Source: Echinococcus granulosus (taxonomy: Eukaryota > Platyhelminthes > Cestoda > Cyclophyllidea > Taeniidae). Taken from it: DNA of 64,000 bases. The stretch spans positions 934,841-998,840 of the forward strand of contig NW_020170405.1 of assembly GCF_000524195.1 (NCBI RefSeq), given 5' to 3'. The notes beneath the pieces are model-generated. The model made no database searches. It had not been told where the DNA came from and saw only the letters and a program-made list of their open reading frames with translations. Each line of letters begins with the position of its first letter. Position 1 is the stretch's first letter. Of the stretch, positions 1-12,240 are shown piece after piece. The position numbers and the translations under genes are program-made.

Positions 1-1
1 C

Positions 2-1501
2 CCCAATATGTTGGTGCCCGGACCGGCGGTCTTTCCAATCCCACCACAAACGTTCCCCGTGACCACGGAAGCGGCCGTCATGGACGGTGGCGCAGCTGCT
101 TTGCAAGCTGCGGTTCTCTTACCTCAGCCCTCTCCCCAGGCCTGCCTCGTCTCTCCTGAGCCGACTTCCTCTGCGGTTCGCAATCCACTAAGAGAGGATG
201 TCACGCTTGAAGAGTTGCTTGAATTTCTCAGTCAGTACAGATGGTCCAGAGTCCGGATGCCAGATCATTTTCGGAACCATCCAACTGTGGCTGCAGCTAT
301 GCAGGCGGTCGGAATGGCCGCTGCGACCGGTGACGAAACTGCAGCCGAGTTTCCGAGGGAGGGTGCAGCTAGCCCTGCTATGGAGAAAAAGGAGGATATA
401 ATTGTTGTTGATGACAGATTCTACTTTGTTCCTTTGAATTCGCATTTAACTAAGTTCCTAAAGTTTCATTCCAAACAGGATTATATCCGTCACCACGTGT
501 AAGTTATTGTTTTGTCGCTTGGGCTATATTTACCTGTTTCTAAAGTTATTCTTTTCCTTTGCAGCGAATATTACTTCAGTGACATTAATCTACAGCGGGA
601 CGAACATTTAGTGAAGCTTATTTGTATGAATAAGTACACGTGTCCTATCGGCGCACTTCTCGGTTTCAATAGATTACGTTACGTTAATACAACAGAAGAT
701 GAACTCATAGAAGGCGTTACGAATAGTTCAACCGTCACTGTTGTATACGACGACCAACAACGGGCCGTTGGTGTGACTCCTCAAAATCCATCGGTTTTGC
801 GGGCTACTGCGGTCGCTTACCCAACGTCCTTTGATTGCACTTCACAGCAATCCACACAGGCGCCTGATTTACAGCAACCAAAGTCTTCCGAAGTTGAATC
901 TTCTCAGGTGTTAATGCCTGTCGGCTCTATAGGCAGTCTGCCGTTCGTGTTGTCCAATGGCATCCCTGCGCCCCCTGTTCCTGGTTTGCAGCCCAACGGA
1001 AGTCATATTTTCCAGTCTCCCCATTTTCTTCCTTATCCGGGTGTTCCGACCTTACCGTCATATTATGGCGCAAATACTTTGCCCGGAACGGTCGCGACCG
1101 GCGCCGCCGGAGATCACACAGTTACGATGAATCCAGCACCTGCCCCAGATAGTACAAATGTGTGTTATCGTCCTCTATGGCCAACTCCATCAGTCTTTCC
1201 TCAAGCTCCAGCGTCATTTCTTCCATACATTACATCACAGCACCAGCCATTTTATGTCCCGCTGTTGCAGCCACCGCCAGCTGGTTTGACCTCTGTTGCT
1301 GCTTCGGTTCATAATAATATATCGAGAAACCCGCCTGTGCCGTTTCTCCCCGTTTCTGTTGCAGTTTCCAGTACACAATTATCGGTTCCACAGCAGAGGA
1401 CGTATGCTGTTTCCGTTAGAGCTCCACACCGACCCCCCAGCAACCGAACCATTAGCGGCGACTGCAAAGTCATTGACGAAACATTAGAACAAAATTCGTA
1501 A
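2..1501 (+). CDS. La-related protein, LARP1-type La motif (3' part of gene)
   Basis: Two exons are visible, 2-498 and 565-1501. They are joined across a 66-nt GT-AG intron (GTAAGT donor, tttgcag acceptor) in phase 2. The frame is open to the window edge, so the true start lies upstream. Across the junction the protein reads HHV-EYYFSDINLQRD, the hallmark of a La motif. It continues with GALLGFNRLRYV, ELIEGV and an STVTV strand, closest to the LARP1 branch (EYYFS.ENL.RD, LIASFHR). LARP proteins bind mRNA ends and control stability and translation in the cytoplasm. After the motif the remaining ~230 residues are Pro/Gln/Ser-rich low complexity. I see neither an RRM nor the C-terminal DM15 repeats of full LARP1. 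The stop is TAA at 1499-1501. The family is fairly sure; orthology to LARP1 versus a shorter paralog is open. Confidence 0.8.
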
Positions 1502-1536
1502 ACTGCACAATTTGCCTTCACTATTTAACCCTTCCC

Positions 1537-1673
1537 TGTACATAGCCTCGATTTTTATACAAATTTCATTTTGGAACTGCTAAAAACTGTACAGTATGCG
1601 TATGGCAGAACAAAAAGACAAAAAAAAATGTTTCTTTGCGTTTGCGTTCAATCGCATACGTCTTCTGTACATA
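1537..1673 (+). promoter_or_regulatory. Two Pumilio-type elements in the LARP 3' UTR
   Basis: The exact octamer TGTACATA occurs at 1537-1544 and again at 1666-1673, 36 and 165 nt after the LARP stop codon and on its sense strand. UGUANAUA is the known binding site of PUF/Pumilio repressors. The region is pyrimidine-rich and non-coding, as expected of a 3' UTR. No convincing AATAAA lies close behind. The first candidate is the A-rich run near 3121-3138, so the UTR end is undefined. Confidence 0.5.
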
Positions 1674-2307
1674 AATTTGCATTTACCATCAACTTTCAGT
1701 GACGCTTGCTTCGTGTGAGTTTTCCTACTTTCGTTGTTCTGTTGCTCTCTAGCAATTTAGGGGACATCCATCCAGTCATCTGTAAAAAGAACAAAAAAGT
1801 GCTTGTAAACAGCTTTCTCCTCCGAAGGCGTTGTTTTACCCGTTTCCTCTACTGCTCATCATCTAGCAAGCTGTAGAGGATTGGATCAGCCTATCTCGCT
1901 TCTGGCCCGTGTTCGGACCCTCTTATGTGCCCACATTTCTACTGTTCTTCTTTGCTTTTTCGTCTCTGGCCCACATTCCGCTCTCTTCTGTTTAAGTGTA
2001 CTTCTATCTGGACACTTCTCCTTGTGCTTGTTTGTATGTCCTGTTGATTCTGTAGATGCGCCACTTTCATTATTATCATAGGCGCCATAACCAATCTGAT
2101 CTTTTTCTTCTTTTCCGTGGGTTAAACGGTGTGGTGCTTGGCTTTGCACCATTTGGTTGTTGCACGTACTAGTGACCTTCTGGAAGCGCTGTGCCACGTT
2201 GCTGCACTGGGCGGGGTGGTCTGCTGATCCTTTGTAGGGTCTGAACTCGTCCAAGCTCTGAGAAGGTAGCGGTTCCTGCAGATGTATTGTGGATAGGGCA
2301 CAGGCTG

Positions 2308-2329
2308 AATTACACTGGCCAGTGTAATT
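2308..2329. repeat. Perfect 22-bp palindrome
   Basis: The half site AATTACACTGG at 2308-2318 is followed with no spacer by its exact reverse complement at 2319-2329. A zero-gap 22-bp palindrome is unlikely by chance in 64 kb (about 0.015 expected). It lies ~800 bp downstream of the LARP stop. It could be a dimeric protein-binding site or a remnant of inverted DNA; nothing nearby decides this. Confidence 0.6.
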
Positions 2330-4354
2330 TGGTCAGTATTGTGTGCTTGGAAAGCGTGGATGGATTGGCTGTCGTTGTTTGCTTACTTCCGGTGCATGGA
2401 GTTGTTAAAAGCGGTCAAATTGGATGATTTGCTGGTTTTCGTGGACCACGTAATTGGTCCTATGGACTCTTGCACTACTCTGGGAGCTTGAAAAGACTCT
2501 TGGTGGTGAAATCATGAGGAAGGGGTGCAGGTCCTTTCCAGCTCTAAGGACAGTGATTGAATGCTTAAAAGGTGTCAGGTCGCAGTCACTAGGACAGGGC
2601 AATAGGGTTGCTTTCGTGATTAGCAGTGGGAGCATTCCTGCTACTCACATCTGCTATGTATGTTCGGTGGTAAAAGGAGAGTCCCGCGTTTTGCCAATGG
2701 ATGGAACTATCTATGGAGAAGGAGGTGTTTACTTCAGCGACATTTCGGGAATAACAATGGTGAAAATGTGCACCGTAGAGTTTCGCGAAGTCAACGCGTC
2801 GGTCACACGAATATGGTGACTCGAGGCGATTATTGAGGCACTGCCATGCCTCTTATCACATTATTTACCTCTAAAACCTTTTGCACTAATTAATTACCCT
2901 CATGTCTCGAGTAAAGGACCACATAGTCTTTCCATGTGTTTGAGATGTTTGGTTCAATAATTCTTCCTCCCATATAAGGCAGTAAGAGGGACTGTCGAAC
3001 AGTTTCACGTCTGACTCTTTAACAAACTCAACCTGGTGGTGCGCAAAGTGCTACTCACTTTTAGGATTCGTTTGCGATCATCCTAACTCTAGAAGCCCCA
3101 ATAATTAAATGATGTCACCCATAAAATAAACAAAATAACTTATTTGTGAATTCGGTACTAAGATTTGTCCACGCGACAGGTGAATTGCAATTGGTATGCA
3201 CTATTGGATAAGTGCAACGACTTCGATGTCAAAATTTCGGGTTGTGTGTACAACTTGGCAGAGGTGAAGGCCATCTTGCTTGCAGAAGCCCTCTTTAAAA
3301 CTGTTTGTCTACTGACTCTGGACTGCATTTCTTCACAAAATTTGACATCGTTGTATCAATACCATTGTAAGGGGAGTAAAAAAGGACTTATCTCGGGTTG
3401 ATTAACACCTGACACCGTGTTTGACAACGATCACACCCCTCATGTTACAGTATTTCGGGCAAATCACAACTTGGGGTCCTTGTGGTGTATTATTATGACA
3501 AAATCATTAAAAAATTTCTTGTCCAACGCTTGATTTATGGATGAAACTTAGTTTAAAGTTGTTTGTTGACGCTAAATATGGTCTGAAATTTTATTATTAA
3601 CTGGATTGTGTTTTCAATACTAAATTTATATTCAAAATTGTGGCAGTGGCCGCTCTTCAGTCAGTGATTATTTCAAAGTATTTCCTACTTATTTATTCCC
3701 TTTAGGTAATTTAATGACCATTTTAGTTAACTCAGCATCAATAAAATTTTTTGTGTCCTCATAGTCCCAAATCCGTTGCCGATAATAACGGGTGGTAATC
3801 GCGCTCCCACGCACATTTTTACAACCTCCATAAAAGGGTTGGAATTGAGCAACATATATGCATATAGTGCACTGGCATGTCTGGGTCATCTGTGAAGATG
3901 CGTCCAAACATCGCCGGTCCGGAAGTTTTATTTACACTCACAAAAGGCCTGGATGGCTCTAATCGTCGACGACATGAATAGAACACTCTGGGGCCGAACG
4001 ACGACCGATTATTCGAGTGGTGTTGATGGAGGCAGTGATTACAGGCCTGCTGCGCAATCCACAGACCTTGACCTGAATCTGTGCGTTTTTCGAATACCAG
4101 AAACATGACCTCGAATGTATTTACGTGTTCAAGGCTACGCTGTGTGGGTGAGCTGATAAGAGCATTTATGCGAAGGAATCAAATGTACATGAATTTCGCA
4201 CAAAGTGTCTACTTTTTCCCGTCTTTCGATAGAATATCTCGAGGTTTCCAATTCCGCTAAGATATATACAGGTGTGAAATACTGTGAAAAAATCTTCTGC
4301 TACTGACCATCTACTTAATTGGGAAGTGTGCTTCTTTCATAGAATTCCAACAGA

Positions 4355-4555
4355 TTAGTATACAAACGCCGCGTACATTTTTTTGGCTTTTAAAAGTGAT
4401 GGGGGCAATTTTTCACTGAGCCTATGAAATTCAAGCAGGAGAGCTCGAAGACCGGGGGGTAGGCGAGTGGGAAAATCCGACGATTGATTTCCACATCTAC
4501 CACCTTGACGCAGTCTTTCCATCTCTTCAAGGTCCACGTCTTCCACTCTTCTCAT
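4355..4555 (-). CDS. Unassigned short open frame, 66 codons
   Basis: An ATG-started frame begins MRRVEDVDLEEMERLRQGG, includes a Leu-rich stretch (GLRALLLEFHRLSEKL) and ends at a TAG stop. Its charged, Leu-rich composition looks more protein-like than most short frames here. No family is recognised, and I see no clear partner exon. It could be a small protein, one exon of a larger gene, or chance. Confidence 0.15.
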   Translation of the reverse strand: MRRVEDVDLEEMERLRQGGRCGNQSSDFPTRLPPGLRALLLEFHRLSEKLPPSLLKAKKMYAAFVY

Positions 4556-7500
4556 ATTAAAGTAATTTTAGAAGCAAGTGGTTGTCATCTTCAAATGCCA
4601 CCAATACTAGGCCGCTACTTTTTGAACCGTGGGTTTAAACCTCGTTTAGAAACCATAGGGCATATGATGTATAACGGAGTCAAATCGTGCTGTGTAGCAT
4701 GAAGACAACCCTCTCCTTTTGTGTTCTCACATTTTTGCATATCACGAATGTCAATGGTGGGAAGTTGATCTTACCAAAAAGCACAGTGCAAAGGAGCAGA
4801 GGTTATTAAAACTATTCCCATGGAAGTCATTTTTGGCTAATATGTAAAGGCAACAACAAAAGCTACAGGCGTTCAGGTAAAGTGGGAATATTTGAGTTTG
4901 TGTGGCACAAGAATACATTTTAAGGAATAGAAACTATATCAATCTTATGGATGCCTTCCCCTTTAACCTGCACATTCCTCTTGGCGTTTGACTAATATCC
5001 AGAAAGCTTCTCCACAGAAATACTTGCCAGTACCCTAAACCACCCTTCAATACTCGCGCCAAATTTGCGAAACCACACATGCTAGGCATCGTTTGTGTAC
5101 ATTGTTCTCACAGACAATTTCATCTCTTATTCAATTTTACGACAGGTTAGGCGTTGACATTCCAGGTTCAGGAGTTCCACCCGCTAAATGTTTAGAGGAA
5201 TGGCTGATGAATTGAGGGCTGGTAACACCGACGGACGTACACCAATCTTTGAAGCATTTACACTATTCCAATGTCTTACTGTGGTTGGGCATTCGATTAC
5301 CTTACTGTGCTGGAATTCTTCCACTGTTGTGCATGGCCTTTAAGCCTTTGCTGAAAACATAGTTAGTTACTATAATTTGTTTCACCCCCGTACCGATACC
5401 GTCCTATTAATTAACGGTGTACCGACTAACCCACAACACATACACTAGCTAATGGTAATAGGACAAATGTACCACTTACTACTGACCGTCGTTACACCAT
5501 AGTGGCATCCCTTTTATGCTTCTAGGCGTAAAATAGAGGTTCTCGGCCCGACCTGGATGTCCTTGGCCACGATTATGGGCACATGAAGCAAAGCGAGATA
5601 AAGGGGTGTTGCTTAAGAATAATTATCCTCGAAGTTGATGTTACTCATAATTTTGCTTAATTGAAAACAATAAAAAATAGCATTCGTCCTGAAGGCCAGT
5701 TTTGGGTGTTTACGGGGAAATAAACCCGTCATCTCACCCAACATGAGATTTGAGTCATCGCTAACTCAGGTGACATCAGAGTGATCGCCTGAATCATTGT
5801 CAAGCTAGACTTCTGTAAAACAACTGAACCAATCATTAGATTAAAGAAGTGTCTTTGAGGTACGCTGGTTAAAATCTGTAAGTGGCGAGGATGATGTAGA
5901 GGAATGATAAAGCCAAATCGCCTGTTTCAGGAATAATTGAAATGGACTACAATGAAGGCCTTAGACACACCTAGGGGAGAGCCTTGGTGAAGAATAGAAG
6001 CCGGTAATGGTTGAGTCTTCATGGAAAAAATCTACTGCTGAAAAGACCTTCACCTCTGTTAGGCCATTACACAGGCCCTAAAGATCTGACTGCGGACAGG
6101 GTGCACTTTTCTAATAGTACGCAGAGATTGCATTTTTCACGTCTCAAAGGCACACCTTAGTAACTCATTCCCACATAAGCAATTCTGTTGAGTTAAAAAA
6201 CTTGGAGTTTAGCTTACTGTAAATTAATGAGTCGATTCTAGCTCCTCATGGAAACCAAGAATTGGTCCCTCTGATTCCATTTTTCATTTCTATTCGAAAT
6301 GTACCCTCTGTGCGTAGTGTTGGGGCTGTTTCACAAATGCAAATTGTCCAAATCACTTCTCTCGTGGTTAAGGATAACTCTCCAGTTCCTACCTCTCCGT
6401 GATCATCGGAAATGACTAATAAATGTGAATGTAGTTACAAATTTCCCTTTGAGTGTTTTCTTTTTGACTTTTCTGCATCGTCTTCTTTCTCCATTGCCGT
6501 AAATTATTTTACCCACACTTTCTTTTCCCTCTCTTGGGATTTTATTTCACTTAACTTTGGTTACTGTCAGGGTTTGAAGCGAAAAAGAGTCTTTATTAAG
6601 ATCTTTATAATCAGTATTTAAAAGAAGAGCTTTCGTCGTCGATTTATTTGCGCAACAGAAGTAGTTATTCCAACCCATAAAAATGAGCCATTTTATTAGT
6701 TTTTTTATAACTACGAAAACCTGAAGAATTAATCATCATTTTATTGTATCATATGCAAGTTAAAGTTAGCCCTGAAACGTGCCGTTTTCTTGGCAAGGGC
6801 CGGAAACAATTTTTACACCGTACTTGGAACTGATTTTGCATTTGTATTATGCTTTAGTATATAACACTCAAACACAAGATGATCAGTTCGACCCAGTAAT
6901 CATTGCTTTGAGAGGAAAACGATTTGCAGCTGTCTTATTGTTTGGAACCGACGCACACTACCTCTTCCTAAGTACAATGAGGTATTTTTCACCTGATTAG
7001 GCACCAAAGTTTGTGCAGCAAAATCGTCTCAAGTTTGACAGTAGTTTGATTCACCCATCGCTAATCGTGCTTGATGATGTGATGAGTGGGGAGTTGTTGC
7101 TCTTTTTCTGTTTTCTCACCCTTTAACGAACCATGGTCTTAACCACCTCACTTCCCCAAACACCATCAGCTCCACACCATCCTCTATTTTATGTCAATTT
7201 TACTTTCCACCTACGCTTTAGTGAGTTTTAGACGCAATTATTAACCACTGTCACAGCCAAGTCCTCACCGAAGGCGTTAAAACATATATCATTTTTAATC
7301 CAAATTTATTGTTGATGCGTAAAAGGATTGGAGAGCTGTTAGCAGCAACTGCACGGATAAGATACCATGTCACCTAGACGTAAATCAACATCTGAAAAGA
7401 CCAAAGAACCCGTGCACGGGTAAAACAAGCTTCGCTCTGTTCCAGTTGCTGACTTTGAGTCTGCCTGTCACCTCTTCACAGAGACGCTTTGACCCAGCAC

Positions 7501-9351
7501 CAATATGTTTTATAAAGGGTTTCATTAGACTATAGCCATCACTTATGCAAAATTCCACCTTGATTTCAGACCTAGTTTCGAGGCTTCAATCAAAGGAAAA
7601 TAAATGAAGGGGTAAGCCGTTGTTAATTCTAAATTCAGCATGCTAACTCAAAAACTTATGCAGAAGTGGATCCACTAGAAGTACTTTGTCAACAATTTTA
7701 GTCAGGGAAAGTATTATTAACGAAATCATCCATTGATTACGTGACTCTCACTTCGATACCTCGATCATGATGCTGGGGCAAATAAACTTTTGGCTCAAAT
7801 GAAGGGATTGTTAACGAAGGCACCGTGCATAAATTTTGATTTAATTGACTTGAATGTATGAGTTGCGGTGTAGCTGTAGACTAATGACTACTACCATTAC
7901 AAATAAGTCAAACAAGGGTTTTCCTTATCAAGATAGCAGAACCATCAAACTAAGCAAGGTTTCAAAAAGCCATTTGACATAATGATGTCATCTAAAACGT
8001 CAGTATAGCCTCTACGACAAGAAATCATGCTGCTTTGTATCACTGCCACGTGGGAAAGAGATAAATGCGTTGTGTTTTTGTCTTAAAAAGGAATAGTTCT
8101 CCTCTATGCTGACTGCAAGAAAGGAGGAAACGAATCATTTGTAGTCATCAAAATGCTATAAACAAGTGTTTTTTTGCGAGGGGGTTTTGACGTCAAATTT
8201 AAGGCATTTTGAAATGGGGCGATTTTGCTGCACATTTGGGGGTGTGCATATTCGCATACGTCTCCTGTGTGGACTATTATTTATTTTTAGGCGTGTTTCA
8301 GTTGCTTCCTTCAAGTACACACACAAATTCATTCCATTGTAGATTCTTTTTGCAATGATTGGGTTATTTTTTGCGCTGCATGAATGCATTTTGAAAGCTC
8401 AGCATTCTTGAGGTGATTTTGGAGTTCGTGGGAGTTACGCAATTCTGGAGAGTACTTTATCAAGCGAAGGTACTGATCAATATGGAACGATCAAGATGAT
8501 GACTGAGACACCAACAGTTCTGTTGCATAATACAGTAATACAGCTGATTCTTGTTTAGTAATTAAATAACAAATTATTTTACCATGGATTCCACCCACTC
8601 ATTTCCATTCATTAATATCAGTTCTTAGAATAAAAAGTCGTATGAACTGATAGTAATTTTAATACTTTTTTTCTCATAATTACCCGAAATACTCAAGTAA
8701 ATGCTTTGCTGGGATGATCTACTTATGTTGCTATGGCGACAGCACAGTGACCTCACCTTGGACTGTGTGTCAGTGTGGTAGTAATGTGTCCTCTTAGCAA
8801 GGCTTGTGCGCAAGTTTGTTGCCCCCTGCGTTCAAACGATTTGTGAGTTCCTGTTCGGGTCTTCCGCCTTTGCAAGGTCTTCGGCAGAATCGGGCAGACG
8901 CAACGAAGATAAACAGTCTCCTAATAGTGCGGACAAGTAAACCAAAATGCATGTCATTCATGCCCAGTGATAGAGGAGAAGGTTATTTTTGATTCCTCTT
9001 ATCGACGAACGTGTTTATCCATTCTGTTCATATTGTTCATTCTTTAACAGAGGGTAATGGCAACAACTTTGATAAAGAATCGTACAGTTCGACGAAGTGA
9101 GCCTCTATACATCTGCGCAATGCTTCTTGTTTGGCCCGCCTATTAAAAACGGTAGAATACTAATATAGAAAAGACCAGCTTCGTCCTCTCTCTTTAATGA
9201 AAGTGGGAGTGGAAGACATTAAGGGATGAAAAGATGCTCATTATTTAGCGCATAATTCCCTCATTCGCTCTTAATCGCTACAGCTGTTGAGAATGGTAAT
9301 GGTGATTGCGTTTATGCTGGATCTCTCGTCGCGTGGAGCGCTCACACGAAT

Positions 9352-9404
9352 CCACACACACGCACACACAGGCTGCCTATTGCGTGTGTTTGTGCTTGTG
9401 TGTG
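9352..9404. repeat. CA / GT dinucleotide block
   Basis: A CA-rich run (9352-9370, with CG interruptions) is followed after ~11 nt by a GT-rich run (9382-9404). The two arms can fold back imperfectly on each other. It is a degenerate microsatellite in non-coding DNA. Confidence 0.55.
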
Positions 9405-11699
9405 ACTACGTGCGCTTTCTGGCTTAGTTGCCAAATTATTGAGGGTGTGCCGCCTGATCTCCGATGACGTGTCCGCTCGAATGACTTACAATAATTGACA
9501 ACCCCATTTATCGATTGGTTTGACTTGACATTGCAGGTCTTGGATCACGATCCTCTTTTGTCACCTTCCTCAATCCAATACCGAAGTAAAACGTTATGAG
9601 AGGCAATGAATTTATCCCAGACACTTTAGGTACCTTTAGCCCACCCGCTCATGTTTTTTTTTGAAGACTCCACTATTCTGTATAGGCGGGAAAAATAATT
9701 ATTTTAGACCGCTCTTTGTGATTGCATTTTTTTCACACAAAAGGTCAAAAATTAATTGAATTACAAAATTTGAGGAGTTTCCGTTGCAATTTCGGCGAAG
9801 TTACCACAAATATCTGGGTTATTAATATTCACAAAATAATGTGCGGTTATGCACACTAGGAAAACAACGCAGTAGCCCTGGTTACAATGAAAGAAATTTA
9901 ATCAAATTAGGGTGATTACTAGGAGGCCAAATCTTTAAAGGAAAGACGAGCATTTTACGCTATTCACAACACAGAAATGGCAAATCACGTTGTAATAGTA
10001 GCCTTTGTAAATGATGGCATCAAGCATCTACTTTTGAAAGTTAGAAGCATTACTCAACAACCTACTTTCGTTTGTAAAATACTTTACTGTTCGTTGCGAA
10101 ATTTACTGTTAAGGTCTTCAATGTGTCAATTTGCGACCCTTCTCATTCTAAAATACACAAGTTTATGAAGATATTTAAATTATTTTCATCAGTGCACTTT
10201 GAATTGACTACATAAACAAAGTTTGTCAAGGAAGCCAAAGCCTGGAATCAGCAACTGTTTATTTTAAAATGACCTCATGGTCACATCCACCACTACGCCA
10301 CTTTACTTGGCTGACGTCTAAGCCCAATTCGCAATGCTAACAAAGTATGCGTCTATCCCATTACTTCGGAGCTGGTATTTTAGTGCAACTGGAGGCCTTC
10401 AACCCCACAGAACGGTAAAATATGGTTCCCTACACCCCCCTCGATACGCCATGTCTGCAGTATCCAGAGCTTGCATTTCAACGCGTCTCTCGTTGTACGA
10501 CTGAATCACATCTTCACCGAACAAATGCAAGAGATGCTCGAATTTTGATGTGCAATTGGATGGCGAGTTTTTTCCGATGAGTCAGGTTAATACTAATATT
10601 TTGCAAACTTGGGCACGCGGCTATGGAAACCATTTATGCGCACTCATACTCACAGGTATCCAATGGATACAGTTCATGCAAAATCATTAGCATATATTAG
10701 ACATACCCGTGGCACGTATTATTCCTCTAGGTGTCAAAACAAAAAAGTACAGATATTGCTGGCAGCGTCTGCATCACATGACACTCAAAGCTGGAAATCC
10801 GACTTATTTAATCAGTGCAACGGTTTTGATGCTAATTGTGACTCCCTTTACGGACGACAGGAAAGTAAGGAAAATCAGTTCAGCTTAACAGAACGAATAA
10901 ACACCGGTGTTAATTGGGGTCTAAACGAGTCCATCAGAAAAGGTCTCTTTCAGGAGGAATTTTTTGCAATTCTCTGCAAAGAAACTGGTGTGTAGGGAAT
11001 ATGAAATGACAAATCTGAGTATTTAACCATTTACAGAAGGATAGCTGGTGGATTAAAATGTTTATAATTTTTAGGTCTTAAATGCTCTGCCCTTTAAAAA
11101 AAGTACGTTTTTGCTTAATCAAGTCGAAATATTGCCAAAGTTCTTCATTTTGTTGGTCGGATGCTTTCTGGTGGCGAATTTCTTGGTTGAAAGTCCTAAT
11201 CAGCATTAGTGACTTCCTTATTTTCCATTCTGGAGTCCAAGTGAGATATCACTGTCAGTGAAATGTGATACACCAGAATTGAATTGCACCCTTGATATAA
11301 CCCCTGAAATAACCCCAAAAAACTGCACTTTTTGAATCTACGTGTTCAAACAAATCACCAACTCTAATTAGTGGTGATTTATGGTTTTATTTATGCCTAT
11401 AGAAGAGTAAAAGTACCCAAGATTACCTTCGGCTAAAAGTAGGAAATATTCTTTTGTAGCAAGGAAGTACAACTACAGAAAACGATTAACAACGCTAGTA
11501 GGTACAATTTGTACCCATTGAGGTAACATTTTTTTAAAAATGTTTACGAGGTTCGAACATATAATTTAGATGTGATCATTTTATTTCCAAATAAGCTTTT
11601 GCTCTGTCAAAGTAATTTCTATTTTCCTCCCAATTCCGCATATTTTTTAGCATAATTAAACACGATTTTATCTTAATTTTTTTCCCCGCAATCAAACCT

Positions 11700-12240
11700 G
11701 GAACCCGATTAGGACGCCGCCTACAATACCATCCGGATCTGCTATTCCCTGTTCATTTAAACAATGAAACCGATTGCGTTACCCTTGGTTCACAAAAGCC
11801 AAGCAAAATGCGTGATCTCTTCAGCGGAGTGACAGCTTCAGGCGTTGGGATCGGGGGCGGGGACGGGGGCCTGGCGGTAAGATGCGTGGTCAAGCGCTGC
11901 CCACCCGCGCACAGCTGGCAGCCACGCTGCGCGCGCATGCTATCAGCTGGTCGCGCGAAGCGCATGTCCTCAGGTCGCTTCCACAATAGGCGAGCGGACA
12001 CGCACGTACGCACGCATGCGTGCACATTTCATTGTGTGTTCGCGTGTGTTCACGTTGCCATGGCAACCGAATGCGAGTGCGCGAAAGCTTGTTTGCAAAT
12101 CTGCGGTATGTGGGCACGTTCGCAAGACTATCGATTCCGACTTTTTGCACTTGGACGCCGCGATAGCTTGCCGAAATGTCTCGGGAAGATGGCCTACTTT
12201 TCAATGTGGATCCTATTACTCGGTCAGTGAGCATTGGTTA
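11700..12240. promoter_or_regulatory. CpG-dense block with GC box and perfect RFX X-box
   Basis: About 500 bp are far richer in G+C and CpG than everything around them. The block contains a GC box, GGGGGCGGGG (11853-11862), and a perfect 14-bp palindrome, GTTGCCATGGCAAC (12054-12067). The latter is identical to the consensus X-box bound by RFX factors, which drive ciliary genes in animals. Long frames on both strands here are a by-product of the base composition. The block looks like a promoter, but the gene it serves was not identified. Confidence 0.5.
12176..12226 (+). CDS. Candidate first coding exon downstream of the X-box
   Basis: ATG at 12176 opens the frame MSREDGLLFNVDPITRS, 17 codons. 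It ends at a good donor (TCA|GTGAGC, intron from 12227, phase 0), about 110 bp after the X-box. An alternative start is the ATG inside the X-box (12059), whose frame reaches a consensus G|GTATGT donor after 15 codons. I could not find a matching second exon, and the protein start is not recognised. Confidence 0.2.

Larger units (their letters stand above)
1674..11690. other. Gene-poor stretch, no supported gene
   Basis: I found no splice-consistent exon chain on either strand. The reading frames present (for example 121 codons at 2454-2819 and 128 codons at 10609-10995, plus strand) have no recognisable family signature. Their length is expected by chance in this much AT-rich DNA. Positions 1870-2830 are richer in G+C and pyrimidines than the rest. 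They could be 3' UTR or a noncoding transcript of the upstream gene. The small items inside (palindrome, dinucleotide block, short open frame) are listed separately. Confidence 0.5.

Noticed and set aside
1886..2254. 122-codon minus-strand frame, Lys/Glu-rich
   Set aside because: It is the antisense of a pyrimidine-rich 3' UTR-like tract, which naturally lacks stops in antisense. No splice sites or family signature.
2454..2819. 121-codon plus-strand frame
   Set aside because: Length is compatible with chance across six frames of 64 kb. No recognisable domain and no exon partners.
10609..10995. 128-codon plus-strand frame
   Set aside because: Same reasoning: chance length, no family features, no conserved context.
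12019..12032. 14-bp palindrome GCACGCATGCGTGC
   Set aside because: Several perfect 14-bp palindromes are expected by chance in 64 kb, and this one lies in an alternating CA/CG tract.
11808..12234. Long overlapping frames on both strands of the CpG block
   Set aside because: High G+C removes stop codons on both strands alike. Cys/Arg/His-rich translations with no family signature.
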